Assembly (NCBI GenBank): GCA_013399855.1
Contig: VXAY01005987.1
Coordinates: forward strand, 1,475,356 to 1,539,355
Length of the DNA: 64,000 nt
From: Oxyruncus cristatus
Lineage: Eukaryota; Chordata; Aves; Passeriformes; Cotingidae
Reading direction: 5' to 3'
The notes beneath the pieces are model-generated. The model made no database searches, was not told the DNA's origin, and worked only from the letters and a program-made list of their open reading frames with translations. Below are positions 45,403-58,800 of this stretch, piece after piece (position 1 is the stretch's first letter; every line of letters begins with the position of its first letter). The position numbers were made by a program, and so were the translations under genes.

Positions 45403-46648
45403 GTAAGAGAGGCTGTCTGTTTTCTAGCTCCAGCTTATGTTCCTCTCGGCTGTTGTCAGCTGGGGCTCTGATGGCATGTGAGGAAGGCCAAGCACCTCAC
45501 AAAACCAGCCAGAAGAGAGCACATGCCTGCAAACAGAGCTTTAGGCTTCTTCTGTCACCCTTCTACCTTGTCTTCTGCCTTCCAGCACCACATTTTCAGG
45601 CCCCCTTTCAGTAAGATTCACCAACCTAGGGTGGTCATGGCTCAGCTCAACAATGGGCATGTCTGGAGCCCTTTAGGAGTGAGGGCAATACGTTGGTACT
45701 TGAAGCCCTCTGCCAAGCTATTCTATTTTCAGTACAGCTCTCCTGAGATGGACAACCTGTTAACCTGGGATAGCCTACCTCTGGTTTTTGGGGTCTATGG
45801 CACTGTCTCATGCAGCATCGCTGTTCTCCCCTGACCAGAGCTTCTGCACTTGGCGCTTCCTCTGACATTTTCCTGCTCTCAGCAGGTACCTGGTTCTCAC
45901 AGTAAATGAGGAGAAAGGACAAAAATAATTGCCTTTGCCTTCTCTTAAAGATGATGATTGACAGGACCATCATACAGCTGTCTGTCTCTCTCAAGAACCG
46001 GAAAGAGGAACAGTCATTTGGAATCTCTTTTGCGCTTAGATCTTACAGTAACTTCTTACCACACTGTGATTTTCTTCTGAAAATGAAGCTGATGGTTTAG
46101 GGTGGTGAAATTTACTAGTCTCAGAAAATACCAGGTTAAGAAGTATCAAGGCTTAATATCAGGCAAAACAGCAGGAAAGGATCAGAAGGATGTGGCATTT
46201 GCAGGGCATCTCTTATCCCTCTGTTTGAGCTTCATGGGGGACTGAGGGATGTAGTAAATAGCAAAGCTCTGTCTTTCAGTCCTAAGTTGTATCACTTGAT
46301 CATAAGACCAGGATCTGCAAGTCCCGAGGTGTGCACTTATCAGCAGAGTGCACCCTACACACATCAGCACTTCATTGTCTTGGACTCTGCACGGAGGCCT
46401 CCAAAGAAATTCCAGGTGTGAGAGGAAGAGGCAGTAGGTGAAGTCAGGTTCAGGGAGGGGTAGGGAAGGAACGAGGGGACAGCAGCGGGAGTTTGGCAGT
46501 GCCAGGACAAGGTGGAGAGTAGTAAGGAGGAGCCCAGAAGAACAAGGCTTTCCCTGTGCTTCAGCATGCTGAACGAAGCATGCCACAGTTTATGCTGGTA
46601 GGGTAATGCCAGTTCATTTATAAGATCTGCTGACTGGAGGATTCTGCG

Positions 46649-46688
46649 TGTATATATATCTATCTACAGATATATATATATATATATA
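46649..46688. repeat. (TA)n microsatellite
   Basis: Alternating TA, interrupted by ATCTATCTACAG, with a final pure run of 9 TA units at 46671-46688. Confidence 0.95.
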
Positions 46689-46890
46689 GCTTTTTGGCTT
46701 CTGGGGTGTTTTTCTCAAGTAGCTGAACAGACAGAAAAGCCCTTAAAACAAAGGGGTATTTACACATTTAGATGTGCCCACTGATGGTTTCCTCATCATA
46801 ATCTGGCACTCCACACATTTGTGCGATATTTATGGACAGAAATCAGTTACATTTTGGGAAGAATAAGCACAAAAGGGGAAAACATGACAA

Positions 46891-46905
46891 GGGCGGGGGG
46901 GGGGG
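46891..46905 (+). repeat. GGGC-G11 run
   Basis: Three G, a C, then 11 G on the plus strand, with a further G4 at 46875-46878. It is quadruplex-prone but weaker than the site at 763. Confidence 0.85.
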
Positions 46906-47439
46906 CAGGAATAGAAGGAAAAGGCTCACTGCATTACCGTAGGAGCTAAGAGCTTTATCATACATGCTGGTAAAAAGAGTTTACAATGCAAAGCAGCCCT
47001 ACTGCCAGGGCAATCCACATCCCTGGTTTGTCTTGGACAGGACTGGAATACTAGACTGAAAACAGCAAGAGGCTCTTTTGTCCCAGATCTCTGTCTTGTC
47101 CTCATATCAGGTCACACCACATCACCCTGCCATATCCTTCCTCTCTGGTTGTCCCTTCTTACACTTTCATCTGCATTACCTTTTTCAATGAGCAGGTAGT
47201 ACTTGGTCTTCTCATCCCATAGGAATTAATTTTATCTCGGCTCAGAAAAAGAAGCATATACCCTTAAGTAAAGGGATAATGTACTTAATATTGGTATGCT
47301 TTAAAAGAAAATTCCAGATGCCAGTCTCGCTCCTTCTGTCCATGTCTTATCTACATCCTGCATGAATCACACAGAGCACAAAAGGGTCCCTGTCTGATTT
47401 TCCTTGGCTGTGTCATTATGGAAGGTTAATGACAGTGAA

Positions 47440-47830
47440 AAATATAAACCTAAAACTCCTGCTAGCTAATGTCATTTAAGTATTTAGCTCAGAAAAACAG
47501 CAGTGTACCTTTCCAAGCAAATGCAAATAAGCTTGATTAAAAAATACTGCAGAAGGCTGGCACATTTGCTCAGGCCAATGAAATTCTAAGTATTGCCATA
47601 ATACCTGCCTTATAAAAATGCATGTATTTCTTCAGCTGTGTGTATTTAAACCTTTTAGCAGTTCTAATGAGCTTTCAGAATGAAGCTACTACAGCAATCA
47701 GCTTCTGTGTAACAAGCAACATTTAAATATTAAAAATGTAAATTAGCAAAGCTGGTTAATTACAATTTTCCAAATACTGCAGAAGTGCAAGTAAGACTAT
47801 TAACTGCTTTGAAATTCAGATATCAGTTCC
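47440..47830. promoter_or_regulatory. Candidate conserved non-coding element
   Basis: This AT-rich, repeat-free block contains a perfect POU octamer ATGCAAAT at 47521-47528, TTAATTA at 47756-47762 and further ATTAG and TAATGAG cores. It has no coding frame. The mix resembles neural or developmental enhancers. The sequence alone cannot show conservation. Confidence 0.25.
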
Positions 47831-47972
47831 TCCCACTCAGGGAACATCTAGTTCAGTAGCAAAGATGAAGTTACAGAACAGTCTCCTGAGCTAGCCAAAA
47901 CAGTATCTGCTTACCAGAACTAAAAGCCATGCATTTCAGATGCCATTCAGAGATGTTAAAACTACACGAGAA

Positions 47973-47995
47973 TTTTTTTTTTTTTTTTTTTTTTT
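47973..47995 (+). repeat. T23 homopolymer
   Basis: A run of 23 T. Read on the minus strand it could be the poly-A tail of a retrocopy, but no AATAAA precedes it there and no gene body is recognised. Confidence 0.9.
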
Positions 47996-48833
47996 AGATC
48001 ACAGCATACCAGTTTGTAAAAATAAATATGTACCCAGGAAACATAGTTTCTGATGAAACACAGACTTTTATCAGAAAACCTGTCTGGTTTCCTCTTTGCT
48101 CCTTTTGCCCATGCCTGAGAATCCTCTGATGCTGAGCACTGTGGTTGACTATGCTGGGAGCTGTGCAGGCTGGATTCTGCCTACACAGCCTCCCATGCAC
48201 GTGAACACCTTTCCCTCACTGAGTGCATGGAGAAGCATTTGTGTGAAGTTCATCGACTACCAAAAAATGTGCAGGCAGTGTCTGAACTACAGTTCCTTCT
48301 GTTCCAACTTCTTCATAAACATTACCTTGGCAGCAAATGTAATATCAGCAGAGTATTTACAAAAGCCAACTGATGAGGACATTATCTTAATTTTCTCTTA
48401 GAGAGCACAGGTGATCATAGGCTGCAATCAAACCCATCCCATGAACACATTTCCTTTAGGGGGAAAGAAGTAGGTAGAAATCTTCTAGGAACCCACTAGG
48501 AATGTTTCCTAAGTCCCAGCCTGGCCCTTAGACCCCCTCTGGTCTCTATAGCACTCAGCCACTGCACACACCTTCATTTATGGAGTGTGTGTGCAGGCAC
48601 AGAGTAAATGTGAGGCACAGACCAGAAAGATGACAAATTGTCACAAAATTATAAATGTGCATACCTTTCAAGTATATCATCTGCCTGTACTGCTTCATCC
48701 TGCAGAACAAAGATGGGGTGCAGAAAATTTCTTCTCCTCAGTCTTCCCTGGAACTGATTGAAAGCACAAGGAAGTCACCTCTTTTAAAGGAGCACTGAAT
48801 GTTTTTATATAAATGTTTTTTATAAAACAATAT

Positions 48834-48881
48834 TGTCATGGTTTAGCCCATCCCCCTCAGTTTTAGGCTAAACCCTTGACA
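48834..48881. mobile_element. 48-bp terminal-inverted-repeat remnant, LTR-like
   Basis: The segment starts TGTCATGGTTTAGCC and ends GGCTAAACCCTTGACA. These arms are reverse complements apart from one mismatch and one bulged base, around a 17-base loop. The direct flanks are AATAT (48829-48833) and AATAT (48882-48886), a perfect 5-base duplication. TG...CA ends with a 5-base duplication are features of retroviral LTR integration, and bird ERV LTRs often begin with a TGTCATGGTTTA-like word. I infer a solo LTR collapsed to its two ends, or a very small non-autonomous element. It has no coding content. Confidence 0.4.
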
Positions 48882-48886
48882 AATAT

Positions 48887-51800
48887 ATTACTTTTTCATT
48901 TTTTACTTTATACATTGCTGCAATTCCAAAGCTTATGAGATAATGTCTTGCAAAAGTGAAGAAAATGTTTGATTACACTTCTTCACAGGAGGCTCAGTGG
49001 TGTCTTTGGTTGTTGCTCAAGGAAATGACATTTCATTCCTTTACCAATTGCTCTATAGTGGTTATGTGAGCATTTATGTTTCTAATGGATCTCAAAATTT
49101 TGCATGTTGCTTTTGTTTCCTTATAAGTAATCTGTAATTTTTCATCTGCCTCTGCCCCACTCTTTTGCCTAAAACTCTGGGTGGCCAATCGTATTGATTT
49201 CTCTGCAGAACAGATTTTATCTAGTCTTGCCAGTCATTTATCTTTGAAAGGGTAAATTCAAAGATGTTCTCTGCGATAACACTGCCTCAGTGTCGAACTG
49301 CAGCTGCAAGGAGATATCAACAAGTTCTCTCAGTGAAGTCCTTTAAAAAAAGTTCACCACCTTGTTTATGCTCAGATGTTAGCATCCTAATGGTGCTCTT
49401 TGTGCTGTAATATTTAGAAGCAGTCATCAAATTGACAAAAACTTACAGAAGCCCATCAGTGAGCTGGAGAAATGCAGAGATGGACACTTGACGCATTCTT
49501 TGAGGCATGTCACAAGCAAACTAACTTGCTGACTACTGCTATTTTAAAATTCCTTTCTCTCAACCAGTTTCCTTTATGACTTGACTATGATTGTTTTTTC
49601 TAGGACAGAAAACTGAGTGTATGCACAGCTACTTGCCATATTTTCATGCTCATGATTCTTGGCCAACGTTGAAATTGTGGCTTCATCCAAAATATCTCTG
49701 GGTTTCTTCGCAGATTTATTAGATCAAATTCTCTTTCACTTTTCTGATTTTGTGTTTTCGGAGGGCTCACTGTGTGTAATTAATAGCAGCTTCTTAAATA
49801 ACAGGCCTGATGACCAGAGCACAAACACATCAAACCCTATTTGTTTCCATTTCTTTCTCTGGTGGCAATTCCAGGCAGCTATCTTCAAGAATTGACCTTA
49901 ATTTTCCTGAACCTGACTGATGGTCCACCATCAGTGGGCTAGGAGTGCTTATATTTTGTGTGATGTTTAGGTCTTTGGAGTCACAAAGAAATGTATGGGC
50001 TCGTTCCAAAGCCCATCATCTGATGCTTTGCTTAAGCCTGTGCTTATGATACTTGTGCTTTCTTCTCTCAGATGAAAGGGGGGTAGGACCAGTGTACAAA
50101 CCCCTTGCTGCCTTAATAAGATACCTAAATGACTTTGAATGGGATCAAGCACACTGTGTGTGATTCACCCCCCACATCCCAATAGGAAGAAACCACCCAG
50201 ATCAGAGGGTGGGAAGAGATGTCCCCAGCGTAAGGCTGGAAGAGGACGTAGCTTACGGACTCTCTGAGAAAATTATTTCCTGTCTGTTTTGCCATTTTGG
50301 GAAGCCTGGAAGACCGCTGCAAGTCAGCTGCTTTATTCCCTTTGGGAGGAAGCCAGAGATTCCTATGTTGAAAGACCAGTGGAGGAGGAGCACTGGGGCC
50401 CTCCATCCTCACTGGCACCCTGGGGACCTCAGTGTCAGTGCCTGTGTGCCCCTTGCAATTCCATGGCAGGGGCTGTAGCCGTGCAGTGCGGCTGAGCCAC
50501 AATCCACAGAAGGGCTGTCCAGTATCATGGTGCAGATGCGGGTCAGCTCTACAGTGTGCACAAACTCTTGCATCCCTCCACTGGGATTCTGGCATTGTAC
50601 AAATGCCATAAGTAAAGGGATTAAATACTTGCAAATCCTGCCAGCAGTGCCTGACATTGCTTCTCAACCCACAGTAGCCCGCTGCTCTTGAAGCATCGAA
50701 CAAAGGCAAAAACATCCATGACCAGAGTATTTAAATATGTTTGGCCAGGTTGGTGAATGCACTATGAAAATGGTGGGGAGAGAAATTTCAGAAAGGAAAA
50801 GGAGAGAAAAAATTACGCTACAATTATTTTGTTTGGGTTTTTTAGGACCCTACAGAGGAACTGAGATGTGTTATAGCAACTGGAACATTGAGGAAATAAA
50901 TAGGATGCTGTGGAAATATATCATGACTACAGAGAAGAAGGGAATTGGACTTGTATGTTGTAGATAAACTTGAATAATGGGGTCACATACTGCAAGCTTT
51001 GTAGTCCAATTTCATTTCCTTCTCACATCATTTAGTTGTGTAAAACCTATTCATCTAGTTATCTCCTTCTAACTTTAAACTTCCTTCTACTCTGCTTCAG
51101 CCACTGATGGCTTTTATCTTGTTACCATATGCTTCTCTTCTTCAGGAACCATTCTTTGTGGGCAAGATTACCTTGGTAACAAAACAAAAACAGATGAGAA
51201 AAGAGAAAAATGTATCATTCAACATGGCTGCATCAAAGATAATACTTGCTTTTAATTTTCTTTTTCGTGAGAACAATTTTCATACTCTACAGTGAAGAAA
51301 GAGAAGGTAGCTTGCAGTTGGGATTTGTTAAATTGTAAAATTTCCAAAGAAATATTCACAGGGAAAAAAAAGTGGATCTATTTAATAAGTTCAGGAAATG
51401 AAAGCTTGAGTTTGCTGATGATTTTTCCCTTTTCCCCATGCATCTCAGTATCAAAGGAATAATCAAAAGTTTTTTCCACAGAAGACATGAGTTTGTTATG
51501 TTACAGTGTGAGGAATGTTTCTATTGGTAGCAGTTCTCCGACGAAGGAAAAATATTAGTGCAGTTAGAACCCAGGTAATAAGTGAAATCTGAATCTGACC
51601 TATGCTTGGATAAACATCAATCCTGTCAAAAAAAAAAAAATCTTCGAATTTTAACACAGCAAATTTTAAAACTAAAAACAAAGGAAATGTCTTGACGGTG
51701 TCCTTTTAAACAGCCTTCAGAACTGGAAACACCATTTCTGAAAGTCTATTTAAATTCCTGTAAGCATCTAAACGACTCAAGGGAGAGGAGGCAGAGGGAC

Positions 51801-54800
51801 AGATAATAAAAATCAATACAGGCCTTCAGTAAAGGACAGTGGCTAAGGAGAAAGATGTAAATAATTATAAGAACAGAAAATTACTGTAGCGCTAGTAATA
51901 TTTAAGTCCCTTTCATCTGTTTCAACCTGCTGTTCAGCTTCCCTTTATTTAGACAGAGGGTTGTTAGAGCTCTTTCCTGCCAAGGAATGGAAGAAAGCAG
52001 CCTGCTTTCTTCTGTGTGCTTTTTTAAAAGCTGAGAATAACTACATTAAAACACTTCCTGGTCCTTTCAGGTTTTGAACAGAGGCTTATTGGGAGTGTCT
52101 GTGACTCTTTCACACGTGCAGGCCAGCTGTGCTAAAAACTACTGTGTATGTAGAGCAATGCATTCACCTTGTGAGGGCAAAAAATCACTAGTGGCTCCCT
52201 GACACCCTTCACACTGTCATTAACTGCAGCAGTCCTTCTTGTCCAGGACTCCCTGGGCATTGATCTCAGAGTTTATGACAAAGAAGGCTTGTAGTATTGC
52301 ACCAGTATCAATTGAATAAGAATGAATATGCTTTATAATGCGGTTTCATAGCGACTTAATTGTTTAAGTATTTTAAGTAGAACTGCATTAAAGTGCATTA
52401 AATAGGATTGGCAAAAAGATGAGGAGAGCTTGTGTACTTATTAGCTCAGCTCTGAAGGGAATATGAAACATAAGAGGTGATGCTGGAAAGATCCAGATGG
52501 CTGACACATTGGTCTCCTTGATCTTCACCGGGGCTGTTCCCAGTAGTGTGTACTCAAATGCTTTGTAAATGCTTTGTGCTCAAATTTTTGCATAATGGAT
52601 TTCAACCCTACTACACCCCACTCAGTTAATTTTTCCTTCTTTTTTTCCCCTATTTTTTTTTCATGGTATCTGATACATGTGGCTATGAATCCTGACTTAA
52701 ATGTTACACTGTATAGACACAGACCAACCAGGACCAGAAATATGAGAAAGGTGCAGATATCTTGACTTCTGAAAGCCCCTGCTGATGAACCTCCAAACCA
52801 CTGGCTTCTGGAGCTTTAGGCTGCTGAAGCCCAGCCCTGTCAGTGCCCTAGGAGAAGACTGTAAGTTGCACTCATGCCGTTCAGCTTCCTCCTCAGCTTG
52901 GTATCAGCGGAGATGGTCTTAATCTTGGTGCTGCCAGTGAAACAGACCTCCAGACTGCCCAGATGTGACTGCTACAGGAGTGTGGTGCCATGGAGCTCCC
53001 CACAGAGCAGCCCTCCGCACTGGGGTGGGACAATGCCATGGGTAGGCTGTGCTGAGTCACACAGCCTGCCTAAATCTGCCTTCTGGCTTGAGATCAACTT
53101 CTGTTCCTTCTTCTCTTGCCGTGTTGGAACAATAGCCCAGCAGTTGCCTCCTGCTCTACTTACCGAGGCTGTGCAAGGGCACAGCTGCTTCACTGCTGTG
53201 GCTGCAGAGCTTTGGGTCCACCTCTGGAGCCTGTTCCTGCTCTGCAGCTCGTCCTGCCCAAGTGGACAAGGACTTCCTATGAGCATCACCTGTGGGCACT
53301 GGGCTGGGCTGGTTCCCACTGAAACTTGAAACTAGATGTGTTTATTCCCCAAGAATCAGTCGTTTAAAAACCAGTATAAAATGATGGGGACAGTGGGGAG
53401 AGGAGAGGGGCTGAAAACAGGGAATGGGGCAGAGCAGGAGGGGTGGGCTCCGGGCATTTTGTCTACATGTGAAAAGAAGGAAAGCCTTTTGCTCCATTAG
53501 ACATCCTGTAATGAAACGTCTGGCATCCAGAGGCATCAAGGGTGTCATGATCTCATCACAATTGCAAGGTGGGTTTCTCCAAAGACAGTTAATAGGATCA
53601 GTTAATGCTTTTAAACCAGCACCACCTGGAAAAATCTTGCTGTACAGCAGCTTGCCTGAGTGATGTCAGGCCCTGTGCTTGTGTGTACCCAGGGGTTAGG
53701 AAGGGGAGGGCAAAGGCACCACAGGGATACAATGCTCCACTGCTGCCTAAATATGATACAAATTGCCTCTAATATCCAACAGCCCTTACGCTCACTGTTG
53801 GTCAGACAAACAGGAAAAGAAACAACTGAATCTGGGTGCAGCTGCTCAGTGGGCTGATGGAGTTGACTCTCTGCACTGCTCACAGCCATGGCTGTGTAGA
53901 GTGAGACTCCCTGGTGTTTCTGATGTGGGTATTGGGAGCAAGGTCCTGCCAGCTTGGCTCTCCTGCCCATGCTGCTGTGGGTGCTGTGTCCTACCTGTAA
54001 GCACCAGGCAAGTGAGCTGTGATTTTCTTATCACTGTTATTGAGCTACTTTCAGTAACTGTAGTAGGAGCCACAGTCCACCAGGTTCATCCCACTCCCTA
54101 AGACTTCTCTTGCCTCCAGATGGATGGGCAGCAGGCTGCCAGTCTCCAGGCATCCTAGTTTTGGGGAACCCAGCAGAGGGCTCAGGTGACAGCAGCAGGA
54201 GGTGGAACAGAGCGAGCCTGCTCTGGGTCCTGGTTGGAAGAGGTGAAGTCCCCCTTTGGGTTTCAGCCATGCCTGTTGCATGGGCTCTGTGGCAGGAGGG
54301 CTGGGCAGTGCTGTGGTGGGCAGTATGTTAAGTGCAGGCTGATACTAGGTTGACTGGGGGATCTCTAGTGGGATTTAGCAGATTAGTGCAGTTTGGTGCC
54401 AATGTGGAGATGTTTTGTGGTTGGCAGTGAGCAGGCATACCTAAGCAGAATTACAGTATCTAGAAACAAATGACAAGTTTGAAACTGCTCTTCGCAGTTT
54501 GGAAAGTCACACTTAAAAAGCTCATAGAAGAGTGCCAGAAAGATAACAAGTAACCATAAGAAAGTAATTATTAAAAAACGTATATAGTCTCATGTGCTGC
54601 ATTCACACTGGAGGAACTGTAACAGTACTTCTCCATGAAATGGCAAGAGGTGGTCAACATCCCATGAGAAGCAAAGCAGTGTGGTGGTTTTATGTTTTAA
54701 TTTCCCACCCAGTGATTGCTAGGCACTTCTTTGTGATTAAGCATTCTCATTAACTAGAATAGGTCTTTGCAGAACTAAACTCAAGCTGTACATAACCTGA

Positions 54801-55169
54801 TGCATTTGCTTATTGTCATTTGGTGACAGTATATAGTTTGGTGGCAATGGACTTGCTGTTACACAGAAGAAAAATTGAGAGAGAAGAGATCCCTGAACAA
54901 AGAGCCCGTGCTTGTGCCCATAACAGAAATATGTTCCCTTGATCTGAAAGAACATGAAATAGATCTTAAGGCTTTGTCATCTTCCTGAAGACTGACACTG
55001 ATGTGCACATAGAGGAAATGACAAATGAGGCACAGACAGGGCAGTGGCACACAATAGATTGCATGACCTGTTAGTCTGGTTGCTGTTAAAAAACATGCAC
55101 TTACTGCAGTCAAACTCAAATCCAGACACCCAAGGAGATGGGGTGCAGAGCATCATTCTGGGGAAAAAG
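48887..55169. other. Unique sequence, no gene recognised
   Basis: Six kilobases of unique DNA. It includes the longest non-repeat open frame (50125-50715, minus, 196 codons), an A13 run at 51628 and a GC-richer section at about 52780-54330 where open frames occur on both strands. No protein family is recognised. Confidence 0.4.
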
Positions 55170-55800
55170 GCAGTTCTTCCTTCCAGGAAACTATGACAGA
55201 CTGGAAAAGAGCTGGAGACCGGGCTGAATATGAGCTGCTAACCCAGCCCGTCTGCCAAGTGATTAAAGACAGGGGAATATTGAGTAGGAGTAAGTAGAAT
55301 GTATTACCTCCATGTTTGGCAGCAGCACACTGGCCAAATGAGTTCAGTTCTGGAGTCAGCAATTCAAAGAGGATATTGAAAGACTGGAGAGGATTCAACT
55401 AAGAACTACCAGAATGTCAAAAAAAATAAAAGAAAAACATGAGGAATTCTCAAGGAGAGGAGTCTGTTTATCTTATCAAAAACAGGACTAGTGCAGACTG
55501 TGAATATCTACAGAGGGAACAAAACTTTATTAGCAGATAACTCTTCAGCCTACCGGATAAATATATAGCATTGTCCATCAAGAAGAGCCAAAGACAGAAA
55601 CACTTCAGATTAATGCTAAGGTGTGTCTAATGAAAAGAGTAATTAACAATTAACCTAATTAATAACTGCCATTATTTCCTGTTGAAAGAGATGCTCTGGT
55701 TCCAACAAGGGTTAACAGGAAAGTCTGACGTTAATGTTCTGCAAAATCTCAAACCAAATGATCTCAGCCATCTCTTCTAGCTCTGCCTTTGAATCCTGTT
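55170..55800 (+). mobile_element. Ancient CR1-like LINE 3' region
   Basis: Decayed but ordered similarity to CR1 is visible. AGTTCTGGAGTCAGCAATTC and TGAAAGACTGGAGAGGATTC resemble the segment where CR1 reads through its ORF2 C-terminus. TACAGAGGGAACAAAACTTT and AACACTTCAGATTAATGCTA match the ORF2 tail, and ATGATCTCAGCCATCTCTTC the 3' untranslated end. All frames are broken. It appears similar in age to the copy at 20350. Boundaries are estimates. Confidence 0.6.
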
Positions 55801-58800
55801 AATATATTCTGTTCCTAATTCAGTGCCTTCCAGTGTTTTCTTTTTCCTGTAATGAGATTTTGGCTGATCTTTAGCTCTTGTGCATAAACATTGCTGGCAG
55901 ATAATGGCTAAGGACTTGCTTAACAATTGGGTTGCAATATCCAAAGCTTCATAGGAGCATTCCATAACATAGCATCCAATTATGAAAATAAATTATTAGA
56001 TTCTGATTCTGTGTTTTGAGGGAACTTCAGCCAAAACCCCACCCTTTTTTTTTAAAAAAAAGAACAGTCAGGGCTTTTAACAAGGGCTTACAAAGAGGAC
56101 ACTGGAAAAAAAAACTGTTTGACCCCCATGTATTTCCTTTACCCATTTTTTTTTGTACTTGTGTATTGTAGATGAGTATTCAGGAGTACACGATTTAAGA
56201 AATAAATCTTGCATTGCTAGTTTGTGTGAGGCCTGCTGACATTTTTTGACATGATGTGACACCTTGTTCAAATGCAGTACTTGCTAAAATGCATCTCTCT
56301 AACCTGATTTTGCCTAGCCTTGTATGCTGTAAAGTCCACACAAGGTGGATGTTAGAAGCTACCGAGCTACAGGATAAGTATTTTACATTTGTTGTCTGGT
56401 AGTGGGGAAGAAGAGCATGGCAACTATCTGAGCTCAGTTATTGTACTGCTTACAACACGGTGTCTGTGGCTTGAGGTACAGATTTTTTTAAGATTTTCTG
56501 GCTTAAATCATTCATTTTTTTAGCATATCATTGTCACAATTTTATTACAAAGTACTTTTGTCAGTATTACCCAAAGAGTTTACAAGGCTGTGTTACGTGG
56601 ACACATCACACACAGCATTTGTATCACCATTCATTTATGAATTTGCTATGTGAAGTATGCATATGCTAAAAGTAATAAAAAAGCAGCTGTGTTTAAGAAG
56701 ATAATGTTGCAAAATGCTACATGTAAAATTTCAGGAAAGAAGCTTTTTATTAGGCTTCGTTCAATGTGTTCTCTTGGTTTAAGATGTCTGTTTGAATTGT
56801 ACACTTTTCTGCTCCTGACACAGAGTAGTCCACAGCTCTTCCAGTCTCATTTTTAACTAGTCAGGTATGTGCAGACACAGACTAATACCCAGTATCAGGT
56901 GGATTGATTGGGGCACTGAACTCAAATGACCACATTTTCTCCATGAATATGGATGGGCAAGCACATTTGTTTGACCAGCTAACTTTGTAGATATTTTTTA
57001 CCAAAATGGAGGAAGTAGAGGGGAAAACCCAATGCAAACAGTATGCATTACTGCCTGGACTTTGAGGGCAGCCACAAAGGGATTTGCTATTTACAGGAGT
57101 TTAGATTCAGTATTTCAGTGCTACCAACTCGTTTTCAGATTTACTATAGACAAAAACGTGGCTAATACAAGCCCTCTGTGTATAAATGAGAATAATTTTA
57201 AGCACCAGTAAGCACAGACAAATTCAGCCGAGAAACCTTCACACCCTGTTTCCATGCTTGCTTTAGAAATAACCCCAAAGACTTAGCTCATGCTTCCATT
57301 TCTGTTCCTTTGAGAAGCTTAAAACCTCACATGTTCAAAACACTCACATCCTAAAGTCAGAATTTGAGGCGAATTTAGTCTACACACATGTGTGGGCTGA
57401 GATTGGTTTTTTTGCCAGAAAAAGACACAAAATCAAATTTGTTTTGTTAGGGCAGTAGCCAGTCTGGCTTGGGTTCCTCAGTCTTGTCACAGGCAGACAG
57501 ATGTAGTTTCGGTGATGCTTCCGTTTCCTTGTTTTTGTTTCTTTTTCTTCTTCCCTTTTCGTAAAAGGTGCCTCATGTCCTTGTTTGTATTTCAAAGCAA
57601 CACTCCCCACTACAGGTCATCAGTGGGAAAGAGGCAAAAGCCATGGCTACCCTGTGAGGAAGACAGATAAAGATCTGGAGTTTTTCATCAAATCTTCTTT
57701 CCTCTGATAAAAATGACCTAGTGGGAACTTAAAATAAAATAAATATTTTTATTTAAATAAATTAAATATAGATAAAATAAAAAAATATAATTCTGTGCTC
57801 TTATCAATTCATAAGCAAGCCAATTTACCAGTGAACTTTTTCTGGCCTAACCACTTACATGTTTCTGAATTTTTGAGACTAAATTAGTGCTAAGTAAGGG
57901 TATAGTGTGGAATTAACTAGGCTAAGGGATAAAGTAAATAGCTGCCTGTGTACATTCTGTAATTTACTAGCTTTTAAATTCTGAGCTCTGGATGAGAAGC
58001 TGTTCATATTTCTAAGTATGAAACTTATAGAGGTGTGATTTCATTCTCAGCCTGCCTTCCAGCTGGCCTCCTTGCTTCTGGTCCTAGGCAGTCAATAGCC
58101 CTTTCAGTGTCCCTGTTACAGCAGCTGGCTGTTGATCACTCTTATATCCTTCATAATGAAACGATAGTACCTGCTTTGAGTTTGAATGTGTATGAGTCAT
58201 TAGTCCAAAGCAAACATGCATTAGGCCCCTTGTGTTCAGGGGAAGAAGAAAATGCTGGGATGGGTATTTGTATGTTCCAGCCACTGACATGTGAAAGCAA
58301 GAAGAATAGCAGAGGCAAACAAAAACAAAAACACCATCCCAATAAACTCTATCCTGAGAAACCCTTAGAGGTAAAAAGAGAATTAATAATGAATGTATTT
58401 TTGAGGTACAACTTTGCACAGGACTGAGATCTGCACATTTGCAAGTCACTAAAGATTGTTCTCATCAAACTTTCTGCTGGAAATGCTTTCATGTACTGTG
58501 AGGGCATTTGCAGGAGATAAATATTTAAACTTCTTTTATTCATCTGTATTTTTCTAAGACTTGTTAATATTTCACTTGGTGTTAGATGTATACATGATGA
58601 AGGTGGGATTATTTCATCAGGACTACCATTTAATTAAATGTCCTCTAGGAATCATGGAAAATGAATTTAATGTTCCTTCATGCTTCACAAAACTGTATAG
58701 GAGTGTAAGAAACAAAGTAAAGATGTAATTGAGCATCTGTGTCTGTAAAGACATGGCTAAGCTCTAAGAAGGTTATATTTGTTAAAAACAGATAGAATTC

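Larger units (their letters stand above)
42481..47439. other. Unique sequence with an exon-like unit
   Basis: Five kilobases without recognised interspersed repeats. It includes the exon-like unit at 45301-45402 and simple repeats at 46649 and 46891. Confidence 0.45.

Noticed and set aside
47973..47995. T23 as a retrocopy tail.
   Set aside because: The nearby AATAAA is on the plus strand, the wrong orientation, and no gene body is recognised.
52874..53329. 151-codon plus-strand frame with a hydrophobic start, overlapped by a 115-codon minus frame.
   Set aside because: Locally GC-rich DNA is poor in stops on both strands. There is no domain, no splice context and no family resemblance.
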